This document shows positions 13,701 to 27,300 of a stretch of DNA of 64,000 bases, piece after piece. Positions within the stretch are counted from its first letter, which is position 1; the number at the start of each line of letters is the position of its first letter. Below the pieces are notes generated by a model, which worked only from the letters and a program-made list of their open reading frames with translations, had not been told where the DNA came from and searched no databases. The stretch comes from Glandiceps talaboti (lineage: Eukaryota > Hemichordata > Enteropneusta > Spengelidae): NCBI RefSeq assembly GCF_964340395.1, contig NC_135552.1, positions 21,295,681-21,359,680 on the forward strand, read 5' to 3'. The translations under genes and the position numbers were made by a program.

Positions 13701-16700
13701 TTTATTATGGAAGACACACTACCAATCCCAAATCTAATTCTGTCTTATTTGTGTTGAATGGATGTTCAGTTAATGCTTAACTGTTCTTAATCCACGTATA
13801 ATCCAGTTAATACCATCTTGCAGCTGTCGTAGATTTAGATTCAGGACAGATTCAGCTCTAGTTTAGTTCTGTATTTATCTTATATTGATCCTTTCACGGG
13901 AAGCTATCTGTACCAAAATACTTTAACTTCAAACCACTCAGTAATATTCTCTTAGACTAACTTTTCAATTTAAAACTATGTTTATAATCATCTTTTTGAG
14001 GAAGGTTTATGATGTGCTGGTAACTCGAACTCTTATTTTACTGTCATTATTTATGCATTTTGTGCTCTTTGTCATATTCATAATTATCAACTAATTAACA
14101 TCATAATGTGTCATTGAAACTTTGCAAGTTATAAACATCAAAATCTGCTACAGTTAATTTGCAATAACCATAGAAATTTATCTAAATGAAAGAACAATTC
14201 AAACTAGTGCTAACATATTCCATGCACTTGAGAACAAAATTTTCAGTTACAAATAACATGACAATTGTTCGTAAGCCTTTTGTCTTCAATATTTCACATT
14301 TAATTAAAAATCCTTTTTCAGTACATAGCAACAAAATACTTTGTTTCACCAGAAAAGAAAACATTCTGCCTTTAAAAGCAGACAACAATATAGTGATCTA
14401 AACTTTGCTCTACTTGTGAACAAACACTTAAAAATGGAATATGTTGGGGAAAAGTCACACATCATAGCAATTCGAAATGCGAGACATTCCTTTGACCCTA
14501 TAGCCTTCCTATTAAAGTGAATTACAGTACACAACGTGCCTGACAGTTGCACTGTCACAGATTTCTATCAGACGTGTTTCACATAATATTTTTTTCTAAC
14601 TTTTGACAATCCAATTTCCAGGTACCCATAATCCAATTTGAGCACTGAAACCCAATTACCGTGGTCTAAAATATAGAAGGCATGTGTAACACAATTTCTA
14701 TGAATTATTTAATATGTTTCATGCAGCTTGAAATTTGATTTTTTTTTTCTTCATATTTTTGCTTTCTTAAAATAGCCGTCTCTCGAGTTGAAAGGTGATG
14801 GGGATTGTGGTGTTATCAGAATTATGATTTTGATATTTATATGATTTTGTATTTAAAACTTACCTTATCAAAACAGCATTATCAGAACTATATGCACCAA
14901 CCAGGATATCTGTAATCAAATAAAAGCAGGGCATGTGAGTTTACGTTCAATCAACCAAACATCGCAGAGTTGATATACATGTTCATAATCATTTGTATTT
15001 GCTCATTAGTTAGAAGGAAAATACAATTTCCTTTCTGTAAATTAATCTAAAGGGTACATGAGTTTATGTTATCTCAATTACCAAGCATTTCTGTTTTGAT
15101 TATAATTGTCTATCATTTTCAAGCTTTCTTATTATAGCTAGAAGAAACAAAACATAGTTTCATTTCAAATTGATAGAAAAGATCACAAGTTTATGTTACT
15201 TCAACCAAACATCATGGTTCAGACATAATAGTTACCATTGTAAAATTGTATGCTCAATGGTTAGGACAATAATATTACCCAGTTGAAAATCAACCCTCTA
15301 AATTTTATGTTAGTGTTTATACAAACATTGTACTTTGGGTGCTGATGTTACATCAGCAAAACAGATGCAGCAGTTCAACAATACATGGAACCCATCAAAG
15401 TTTAATCATTTCTGACTCTATAGTCTCCTTACACTGTTTCTAAAAACTTACATGACATGTCATGTTTACTATAACTATTAGTAAATCAGCAAATTTATGA
15501 TGGATTTACGATTCTTTACTTACTCCTCGATATTGCAGCAGGATTGTGTTTTTTAAGAATATAGGCCCCTTGGTGGTTGGGGAAAAAATTACTAGGCCAA
15601 TGGGGGTCATTTTGGCATATATAGTTAATATATACTAGTAGTATTCTATATGTGAACTGGCATGTGAGTTTTATGTTATCTCTCCAAATACCCTGTATGT
15701 GTTAAGAATTTCTATTTCAAAGTTTTGTTAGTTCTTGAATGAAAAGATCAGGAAGCTCACTTCACTGAATGAGCACTGTTTACAGCTGTACTGGCTGCAA
15801 CTGGAATTTATTTTGAAACTTTTTTATTAGCTGTAATGACTTTAATACTCATAATATTGTACACCCTGAACAGTATTGAATCACCTAGTATGGGTAAACA
15901 TATCGCATAGCTATAAACATAATATGGTACAATAAATCCAGTCAAATTAGTTTTTGTGTCCACACTTTAAAATCAGCACCCCAACATGACTACAAATGGA
16001 CACATCTACCCCTAATTACCAAGTACAATGTCTAATTATTGACCTTTTAAAGATTTTAGTCAAAATATTTTTGGTTGTCTGATAGAAAAAAATAATACTC
16101 AAATTGCAGCTAGTGAAGCTTTAAAGAGGGAATTTTACTGAGTATGTATGTGTGTATATATAGATGAAATATTCTGACTATTAGGAGACTGAAATTATTG
16201 AGCATCAATTCATGACCTTTCAATTTTCACAGAAGTTCATACACTAAACTTTCCAAGACATTCTGCAGGACTATGATACGCAAAGTTCAACATATAATCT
16301 ATTGTGTAGGTGTCATATATTTCACCATGATTGTTCATAAAACTGACTAAATGCAATAATTCCCTATGTGCTTAGAGTGCTGTGATACAAGTATACATGA
16401 ACCACAAATCTTCCAACACACAGTCAAAATTACTTTACACTTATTCAGTAATTCTTAGATGTGATGTCATATTTCTCTGTCTAAAATAAACAAAGAAAAA
16501 CGATATTTTACAAATTCTCCTTTGTTCAGAAATAAAGTTATCTTCGTTATGCTTAGCTTGACTGTTTAGGAGGATGAAGTGAGCTTAGAATTTACAATGG
16601 CATTCTTAAGCATAGAACAAAAGGTTATAATGATGTACAAGTACGTACACACACACATCAATAAATCAACCAGACAGTGATGACCCCCAAGTAATGCATT

Positions 16701-19700
16701 AAAAACATTAGGGACTCCCATCACAATGACCAAATGATAACATCGCAGGAAAAAATTAACCAAAACTATCCCTTTTTGTCCAGTTTCCAAAAAAAAGCAA
16801 TAAAAAGTGGAGACAATGTAATTACCTGGATATTGGTTATTATCCATGTCTAATCCACCAGCCAGTGAGGATCCAAAAGTTCTGAGGTTGGTATTGATAT
16901 CAGATGCTGTAACAATCTACAGAATAGAGGGTTAAGCCAGGGCTTAGAGTAACTGTGATAGTATCAACCAAGTCATGGCATTCAGATGAACTTGACTACT
17001 GTAGGCAAGATCAACGTGATGATCATATTACACGTCAAACAGGAATTAACCAGCTTTCTTATCTTAACTTTAATGGAATAATTAACGGTCTACATCAATA
17101 TATTGCTAAGGTCCACCGATGGGGAAATACAAGTGACTTAACTTGCAAGTCACTTGGATTTCCCCATCAGTTGAGCTTAGTTAAGGAGCTACTAAGCTCA
17201 ACTAATGGGGAATATACAAGTGACTTAAGGGAACACTAAGCTCAACTGATAGGAATATACAAGTGACTTAGGGAGTCTATTCACAGTTATATCTACATTG
17301 ATCTTTATATCATGAGTCTCTTTATAATTCAGGAAAACAAAGGGAATGCCACTACACTACTATCGTTACAGTTTGTGTAACTTAAAATGAATCTAGATGA
17401 TGGAATTACTTGTAATGCACATCAGTAACACCAGCATTCCAAAATTATCATTATGACATACAAAACTAGTCCTTACTCATATCTTATCTCTACTTTTTGA
17501 TTGCTGCAACAGTATAGTAATGCATATCATGTAACTTGAAATTTGAAATGATCGCATAGATCTGGATAATGTAGCATAGCGTAAAATAGACATTAAAAAT
17601 ATTGTGCCCATTTGTTAGCTCGCAATTTTACCTGTGAAATTTGTGTTCTAATACCATTTCGTGATCCATGGTAAATGAAGACAGCTCCCTTCTTATCTTC
17701 ACCATAATAGGGGGCTCCAACTGCAATATCTGATTTAGTAATAAAACACGAGAACATTAGAGACACTAAGCTCATTTCTTGCATTTACCACAATAAGGGA
17801 TGCAATCTACATTATAGATTTCATAGGAAAAAAACTAAAAGGTAATGATGTACATGTCCTTTATCATCCATTAAAAGAATAGAAATTCATATTTGACAAG
17901 AGGTAAAACACAAATACAAGACAATACATCAACAGAATGAGAATATGATTCTGTTTATCCTGTCTGCTGTAAAGCTTTTAAACATTTGAAACAACATAGC
18001 CATACTTTGTTTAGTTATAGACATCTAAGGATTAATGTTTGTTTTTCATTTTTAATTCTTCAAAGTCCTTTTGTAACAGTCATGCAATTTAATCATTGTA
18101 TAAAATGAGTTCTTCAAATCATTCTTCCGGGGCCCAAGGCATGAATGGGAAAAAATCAACAATAATTATGCTATTAAGTTTTCACCACATCAAAAACCAC
18201 CTCCCATGGTAATATTCATATTCAGTCTAGTATTCAGCCCATGAAGTGAAAGAATTCAACAATATGTATTTTAATAAGTTTTTCTTTGTATATAGACAGG
18301 TATTGTGTATATTCATTTTTTTTTGAGAGTGAGAGAGAGATGGGTATGGTGCATATCCAATTTCGTTTAGATTTAAGAAAGACGAGTACCACAGTCGTAC
18401 ATGTACACGGAGGTATGATTAAAGTTACTCTAACTATAGCCGAGATGAATATTTTTAGTTTTAATCTGTTTCAATAGTCCCTTGAAATACAATTACTTAA
18501 ATTATACATAATAATTCCATGTCTCCTCCTGGGGATTCTCAACTTGTATCAGTTGTCATAAAATTTATCTCAATGCTTTATTCATATAACATCATCCATA
18601 TTAATGTGAAAAAAACTATATAAAGTTAGATCTCCCTTGGTACATCAAAAAGAATCAAAACTTTGTGAAAGTACAAGCCAGTGATATATGCACTATGAAG
18701 TGTGTTTGTAAGGGTAAATATATATACCTGTGTCCCCAAGGTATTTACTAGGGTTCCCCATCAAAAGTGTTGTTAGATATTGAAATTTATGCATATTTTA
18801 CCAGACCCCCCAACTCCTGTTCTGTCTAAATAGTGAGGTTCCCAGTCACTTTAGCAGATAGCTTTATGTACAGTTCAGTGGTTAAAGCCAGATTTGACCA
18901 CTGAAATCTACGATATGACGGAATGTTGTCATTTAAAACATTGTGGTATGCATGTATGTATGGTATATATTGTATACAGAAGACTTCACTTTTATCAATT
19001 TCCCACATTAAGTCTTGTGAAAAGTGAATTATCCTACAAATAGGATTAAACTAAAACATATCAACGTCATACCAGGAGTGTACTCTATTGAGCTCCATAG
19101 CAATAACCACATACCATGGAGTTTTAATACAATTTCTTTTCTGCAATAGATAATACACCCACGCAAAATAGATATCGATTGCTCAAAATGTAGATTTCGT
19201 GACCGGTTACTTAGTTGTATCAGGGAGAAGGTAATTGTGTTGTTCCATTTGTGCCAGGTATAATTCGATAATCTTATCACAACCATCAGACACCAGACTT
19301 AGCAACAACAAGGGAGGTATAATGGCCTACATAAATCTACTGCTAACAGTTATCTGGTAGATGAACTAGTCTGATGACGTCACCTTGTGATCAGAAGAGA
19401 TATACGAGGGTGAAGTGGCATGATTATACCTAGGGTAAAAACTGAAAAGTGAAAAGTTGCTTGTAGCCTTGATTTAGGAATCCCACCTCCAACCACCATC
19501 CCACCCCATCCCCATCCCCCAGCCTGATGGAAGGAATACATCCTTTGAATTTCCAGGGAATGGGGGAAAATCCTGTGCCATACAACAGTAATATGTTGGG
19601 AATTGATGTCATGGAGAAAGTGGCATAGTCACGGATGGACTTGCGAAACCCCCTTGGTGGTAGCAAGGCATATGTTGTGTTTCTAGGGAACTAGGGAAAA

Positions 19701-22700
19701 TCCTGTGTAATACAGCCTTAATAACGTTGGGAATACAGCAGAAAATGACATGGTATATACTAATGGACTTGGGGAAATCACACTTTAGTGGTAGCAAGAC
19801 ATTACTTCAACTGTCACTTCTGAGTTTCTAGAGACTACTAGGGAGCTAGGGATAAGTGTGCACAGTGCGGCAATAACAATGTTTATTGGCCTCATCTTAC
19901 TGCTATCAACTGTTATTTTAGTATTCTTTCTTTTGATCTCTGTAGACCTTTATCAGTTTTATCAGATACTGTGATTCTGTAGGGAATTCATCATTCCTTT
20001 TAACCCTAGGTTAGAGATAAGACGACAGTATTAAAACAAACTCTCCTGCTAAATGGTAACTTTTTTCTTTCTTTTCAAAATTTTAATGGAAACATGTTTA
20101 TTTTTCATTTATTTTCATTTTGCAAAAATCGTTTTCTTTAAAGCCTAGGTACTATACAGATAGGTTGTTCAATAGCCTTGAGGCTATACATTGGGTTTGA
20201 ATCCGAAGATCTCTTTACCCAATGATATCTTCAAATTCAAAACCAATGTATATCCTCTAGACTTCTTGTTCAAGGGGTGAGCAAATTACTATCACATGCA
20301 ATAATATGAGCATAGTATTAGGAGAACAACGCCAAAAGAGTTATTTTTTTCAGTATTTCCTGTTTGAAAAAGCTTGTTTTTCATTTCTCACAATAGAAAT
20401 GTTTATAGCTAACTTTGTATTCACAGTAATTCATTAGGTTAATAGTGCTTCATAATTCCCAGATGACAAATATTAATAGCTTGGAGATTGCCGAGCAAAA
20501 TTAACTTTTTTACTTGTGTTTCCAGGAAAAACATTTTTCCTTTGTCATTCATATTTAAACAAAACATGCAATATTATTTTTTATTCATGGGATTTCATTA
20601 TCAAAATTGATAACACTGTTTTCCTATAAATATATTACCCACTTAAAAGCATTTGAATAAGTAAAGATGACCATAATTTCTAACACTACTATAGTGTACA
20701 TGTAGATCATTTTCCTGCCTTTCTGTTTTCTCACATTGATTAACAAAAGTCAGAAATTACAAGAGTATTCATGTTAATTGCAAGGGTGGTGGTTAATTTG
20801 CATAATAACTTTCATATTAATACATTGACATTTACATAGTATTTGCATAATGTTCTATATATAATAAACATGTTTTCAGCATACTTTAGCTAACACATGT
20901 ACATTTTAACACATGTATACATACAAAGACAATGGGATCAGCCATTTTTCTTCATGTGAAAGTATGGTAATAATATTGTCATTCAAAGATTACTACAGCC
21001 CAAGGATGGTAGCTGAAAACTTTTGAAGCATGGCAGAAACCTACCATGAATAGTGGTCACTGGCCTGGGTCTATTGTGAGGAGAACACTGTACAGGAGTA
21101 TCCATTTTTTTACATCCTGGTACTTACCATTGTATCCATCTTGATTGACATCGCCAATAGCAACCACAGCTGTTCCAAACCTTGCTCCACTCATAGAACC
21201 AATCAGGCGGTCTGGTTCACCAAAACCATACTGGAATGACAAGAAAATACAGTATATACAGATTTATAATACTAATATACAATGTTAATTATTACTATGC
21301 TCCTGGCACTTTAAATATTGAATGAAAACTGCAATATAAAGAGAATTCTGTACCAGTAACCTGCACTGTTGAAATACTTGAATAAGTTTATATCTAGCCT
21401 GCAGTTAAAATGTCTGCAAATTATATATTACAGAAATGAGGTATTTTGCCAATTAATAAACATACAGCATTAATATAATGAAATGAAAAATAGCTTTTAT
21501 GTTTTAGTTGCTAAACACGGTTGTTGAATCATCAAAACTGAGTTTCCTTGTAAGTTGTAAAGTTTGAACCATCAGCATATTACTTAGGAAGCGTCACCTC
21601 CAGCTTGATCCCTGAAGGTATACAGGAAACTGTAAATTTTCAAATTACTTGATTTCCTTCACACTCCCCTCCCAAGGGATAAAAGCTCTAGAGAACACTG
21701 CAGACATGTGTTAAAATAATGTAACTTGAAGATGAACTTGGATCCCATGTCCTTGCATTTTAGCCTTGCCCTGCAGCTGACATAAACCACATGCAGTTAG
21801 CCCTGAGACAGTGGGCATACTATTACAAACATCACACATACGGTGTACTACAGCAACAATTGCCTTTACATATAACTATAACTTTTTGAATTCATATATG
21901 TTTTATGTTAATCTTACAGTCAATGCTACGAAATGTGTTATCAAATTACAATGTACACCGATTACAAGGATGTTACTAGCCACTTATGGCTTCACTGGAA
22001 AACCTTCCTTCAGTGAAAGTATCATTACCCATCTAATGAATTGTCAAGGTTGTACATGAGAAAGCTAATATCCTAGATAGGAAACCATTACAGGTTTTAC
22101 AGATCCTGTTCTTGTCAAGTAACAGATCATTAATCATTCTACAATGTCCGCATACATATACAACAGTAGACTATATAGATTCTTGTTTATATGATATCAT
22201 TTTAACAACATTCCAAAGTCACAATTTTCCATGACGATATGTCAAGGGTAGAGTCATTGATATGAAGCAAGTTACAGCACTTCCTGTATTGTTTTGTGTT
22301 GTTGTTACACTTTACATCACCTAGCATATGTAAGTAAAATCTACCCTTCTCAGGGCAATTTATGGGGGGGAGGGGGAGTGACAATGTAAATTATGATACA
22401 ACTGTATGGGACTGTCAGTGTTACCTGTATTACCGCATCTGTTACCAGGGTTATTCTACTTCAAGAGTTGGCTATCTTAAAATACTCAACATACTCCCTG
22501 TTATGGCTAACGACACTGTAAAACACTGTTACAGTACTAATTATGATCTAAGTCCAAACACAGCTGGGATTTCAGACTTCTTTCATACCTAAACAGGCTT
22601 TTCTTTAAGGAAATTACACACTCAAACAAACTGGTGACAACATGATCATCTGAAGTATGAAATTCCAATAAAAGGAATATTATGTCTCAATGTAAATCCT

Positions 22701-23815
22701 CAAAAAAAAATATTTTCATAATTTTCTCCAGAGTATGTTACTCACTTTGGTAAATATTTCACAATTCTGATAAACAAAGCTTATCAATTCCATTAAAATC
22801 TAAAGTAAACTTTTTAACATTCTGAAAAATGTCAGTTCTTTGAAGCATGTTTTGAAATTATGGTTTATCTATGTCACTCACATCTAAAGTAAACTTTAGA
22901 CATTCTGAAAATACACAATACTTTCAATCATATTGACAAAGGTATGGTTTATCAATTTCATCAAAATCTGATATAAGCATGAGAGGTATGTGTTCAAATA
23001 TATTTTGTCCAGAAAATGGTGGCATTGTATAGAACAATATTTGATTTACTAAAATCTGACCAACTACTACCTTTTGCTGTGTTACTAATATATTGATTTA
23101 ATAAAGGGAAATTGTCTCCCTTGGCTATTATTAGATGTAGTATAATTTGAACTAAAAAGGTACACTCATATATCAAATCAAACTAAAGTCGTGGCTTGAC
23201 TAGCAATTTTCAGATGTCTTATCTAGTCTTTGACTTTTGCCTTGCACTTACCTCAAGGATTTACAGACAAATTGCTCAGTTTAAGATTTTGGCAAATCTA
23301 GGTTCAGAACTTGAAAAGGGGGAAATATAGTAAATTTTTACAAGCACTGAATCTTAATTTTGAAGGGGGAGGGGGAGCTATGATATAAATCAGCCACAAA
23401 CTCAGGTACATTTTACCTACTTTCACGTATTTGTTCCATCTTTGACAACATTTGACTGAGAATATTTGAACTTTCACAAAGCATGACAGGTGAGGTTGCA
23501 AATAGAACCAATTTATTGATGTCAAACTTGATTTTAGAGAACCAATTTATTGATGTCAATGGTCACATCACCCACATTTGTATATTCTAACTCAGTTGAC
23601 AAAGGTTAATATGCTTAAAACTAACCAAAATTGGATTTTCCAATATTCTACAACACAAACTCAGTCTGCACCTGCCAACTAAATATGTTAGTTTGTTTTG
23701 AAATATCTTGCACACAAAAAGTGATTCAGTTTACCGTCACACGATTATCCTTCTATGTATGCCAATAGAAAGAGAGAGAGATATCAGACAGATAACAAAC
23801 AGACAGACAGACAGG

Positions 23816-23853
<38 letters not shown>

Positions 23854-24002
23854 TACATACATACATACATACATACATACGTACGTATGTACGTACGTAC
23901 GTACACAGACAGCCAGACAGAGACAGCCATACATTCATACATACATACATACATACATACAGACATACATACATACATACATACATACAGACAGACAGAC
24001 AC

Positions 24003-24053
<51 letters not shown>

Positions 24054-24212
24054 ACGAATGTGACCAAGTAACCAAAATTGGATTTTCAATTTTCTAACAA
24101 GTTCAATCAAACTCAGTCTGCACCTGCTAACTAAATATGTTAGTTTTTTAAAAATATCTCACACATAAAAAATTATTCAGTTTACCGTCACACGATTATC
24201 CTTCTATGTATG

Positions 24213-24252
<40 letters not shown>

Positions 24253-24315
24253 AGACAGACAGACAACAAACAGCTAGACAGACAGCTAGACAGACAGACA
24301 GCTAGACAGACAGAC

Positions 24316-24358
<43 letters not shown>

Positions 24359-27300
24359 CAGATAGACAGACAGACAGACAGACTGACAGACAGCGAATGT
24401 GAGAGAAGAAAGAATGAGTATTAAGTGAGTTTATAGTTAGATAGATGTAGTTTGGCAAACTTCCCTCTAGTACTAGTAAGCATCTACATTTTACATTGAG
24501 CCTTACAACTACCTTGGGAACTGTGTGCTAGCTGTACTTTCTACCTTGTAACTCCGTGTTATGAATATTTGATGACAAATCTTACAAAGCTGGTATCATT
24601 TTTGTTACTACAAAACACCTTCATCATTGAAATATCTCGACCTATATTATCGCCAGGCTTTGAAATATTGACGTACAGGACTATCTATCAGGACACAGGT
24701 GTTTTATAATACATGTGGCCAATGCTGTGATTGCGTTGAGTGTTTGTTATCGCCAACACGGTAAATCGATCAAGAACTCATCGTGTCGTTGATGACCATC
24801 ATACAAATGAAGACTTGCATGCTCTGATTACTTGTCTAACATGACCACAAACTTACATTAAATAGATAACTTAAGACTAATTGCATAACCATGGCAACAC
24901 TTTTGGTATCTTGCCACAATCTATTAAAGTCACAACAATGGCACGTCTTCGTCATATTAATATTCATCGCTTTAGTTCAGCGGAGAAATCAAGCCTTCCA
25001 AATCTTTTGAGAATGGGTAGTAAAAACTTGTAACATTATTTTTATTGTGATCTTTCCCTTTTTTTTAACTCAATGAGCATGACATGAATATGGTGATAAA
25101 GAAAGGATAATAACAACTTGTCACCTTATTTGACAGTATTACCTACACTAAATGTAAAGGGACTGATTTTATAATTTTGCTGATGATAACAGTTTTGCTA
25201 TGTGAATGTCTTAATAGTGGAACTGTATAGAAAGGGTATTTCTAAACATCAACAATTATTAAATGTAGGCTTAATTCTTTTAAGTTCAAAAGACTGGACA
25301 TTTTGGTTAGTTTTGTGACAACAAATTTCTGTTTCCAAGGTATGGAAAAGTTCTACAAAATGTATATTGGCATATCCGTTCTAAAAGCTACCGAATATTC
25401 CATGAAAAGGAAAGTTAGGAAGTCTATATATATTTGATTACTATACAGTTTTGATCAACTTGTAGTTATTTGCATAAAACAAATACCTCCCTGGTAGAGT
25501 TAGGATTACTAAGCACCCATGCTGAGATATGTGATACACTAGCATCTAAACCATCATTCTCGTTTCCTCTTCTTTCATTATGTGTGTCAGAGTACATTGA
25601 GATTTTTCACCACTATTCCCCATTATTGATGAATACATGTAGTAATCTACCGGGAATTGCTTCATTTACACCTGTCTCCATTAAACAGAAAACATAAAAC
25701 TAATCAGAAGTGATAATACTCACGTTAGCATCTTGATAAAACACATAAACTCGGCCAGCTTCCCACTTCTCAGTACCAATCTCCTTCTCTGTGAAATATG
25801 GGGCACCAACAATGACATCATCTTGGCTGCAGATAAATGAAAGAGAAAAAAAGGTGTCTGTCCTACTGCTAATAAATCAAAGACATGCTACTCTGTTTTT
25901 GGTTGTTAGATAATTTTCACTTCTTTGAAGATTCATGATGTTTAAACTACATCTTGGCACACCCTGGACTGAATATTAAGTCTGACCAACTATCCCACAA
26001 CATCTATTGACATGTAATTTCATGGACTACAATTGTCAAGGTGGATGTCTAAAATCTCTAATGAAAGAATACTTAAATATTGTGAAAACAGCAGGTTGTC
26101 CCTGCTTTGAACATTCAGACCAAAACTTTACATCGATTTGAACAGTAGAATCTCATCCTCAGCTTGAAATATTGCCATGGTAATAGATTCATGTTAAATA
26201 TGTTTCCCTGGCTAGCCCCATTTACTATTCAGTACATGTACAATACATATTCAGAACTTGACTTCATTTGTAAATCCCTTTTCCTTGGGCATGTTGCAAA
26301 AATTTCTGTTATAAATCCCTTTTTCCTTTATGAGCAAGTTGTAAATATTGCCGAGGCAATGAATGGGAATTAAGTAAGTGGAAGTTCTTAAATTTCCTAT
26401 TCATTACCATAGAATTTAACTTTCAGCATAGCCGTTTGACAAGTCTCAAATGTCTATGCTTTTTGACTAAGTTAAAGGTACAATCCTGTTTTCAAACTAC
26501 AAATAAGTTGTAAGCTTACAGAGCTCCACCACTGAATGAGAACATGGGAACGTATCTACATACCACATGGGTACACCAAGTAAGACATTACACAACAGAA
26601 TACAAATTACTAAACAGTTATGCTGACTGTGCATGGGTTTGATTTTTAACAATTTATACAAGAATACACCCAAAACTTTCTCTGAGTAAGAGTTCCTACT
26701 CTTAAACTTAAAGGGGCTTGTTTTAATCCTGTGTCATGAGTGTCATCAATGGAGTCATGAGGATGACATAGGACCATTATTTTGTTCTGGACCAACCTTT
26801 TCTATATCTCTCTGTCAGACAATAAAGTCAGAGGTCATAGGATATACATGTCAAGATGAAGACCTTTCTGTTGACAAACTCTAAATCCATCCCGAATTCT
26901 GACCACCACAATGAATTTGGCCAAAATGCACGAACCTCACTTCACTATGGGGAAAAGTCTTTCATAATTAATCATATTAACTTCTGTTCAGAAACAAAGT
27001 TATGTGTGAGCATTCCTAGTTACTGGTTAGGTCTTCAAAGCATACAACCTGGGGGTGCTCAGATGACCCTCTGCACTACTTTAAAACACTGATAAATTAT
27101 AATTAAGTTCGTTTATTTTCCTTGCTCATTCTACACACCATGTTATTGTATCACTTTGAATATCCAAAGAAACTAAAGCCAGTTACTTGTTTTCTTAGCC
27201 CAGAATTAATTAACTTGATTCAAAATGGTGTGTTGATTGACAGCTCATGCTGGCACTCATCCAATCTTCAAATCTCAAGTTCGAAAAATAAAATCTGACG

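Larger units (their letters stand above)
9574..14863. other. Integrin intron 14
   Basis: A 5.3 kb intron, no gene seen. It holds a short (AGAC)n run at 9588, a pair of nuclear-receptor-type palindromes (10469-10500), one member of a paired dispersed repeat (10865-11225) and a T-rich tandem array (13027-13205). Confidence 0.7.
14910..16825. other. Integrin intron 13
   Basis: No gene seen. It holds a diverged 125 bp tandem array (14930-15300) and copy 2 of paired repeat B. Confidence 0.7.
17730..21127. other. Integrin intron 11
   Basis: No gene seen. It contains a diverged tandem array (19549-19880) and a hairpin element with 8 bp flanking repeats (20173-20265). A lone perfect CRE palindrome TGACGTCA lies at 19375-19382. 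Confidence 0.7.
21231..25723. other. Integrin intron 10
   Basis: No gene seen. It contains a small tandem array (about 22770-22980) and the duplicated microsatellite block at 23622-24402. Confidence 0.7.

Noticed and set aside
19375-19382. Single CRE palindrome TGACGTCA in intron 11
   Set aside because: An isolated 8-mer in CpG-poor DNA without companion sites; not enough to call a regulatory element.
19430-19797. Two minus-strand frames with similar starts (MLPPRGF, MLPLKCD)
   Set aside because: They are the two copies of the 130-145 bp tandem array; similarity comes from the repeat, not from a protein family.
23755-24458. Long open frames of 84-108 codons in both strands over the tetranucleotide arrays
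   Set aside because: They exist only because GACA/ATAC repeats lack stop codons in most frames; the peptides are pure repeat translations.
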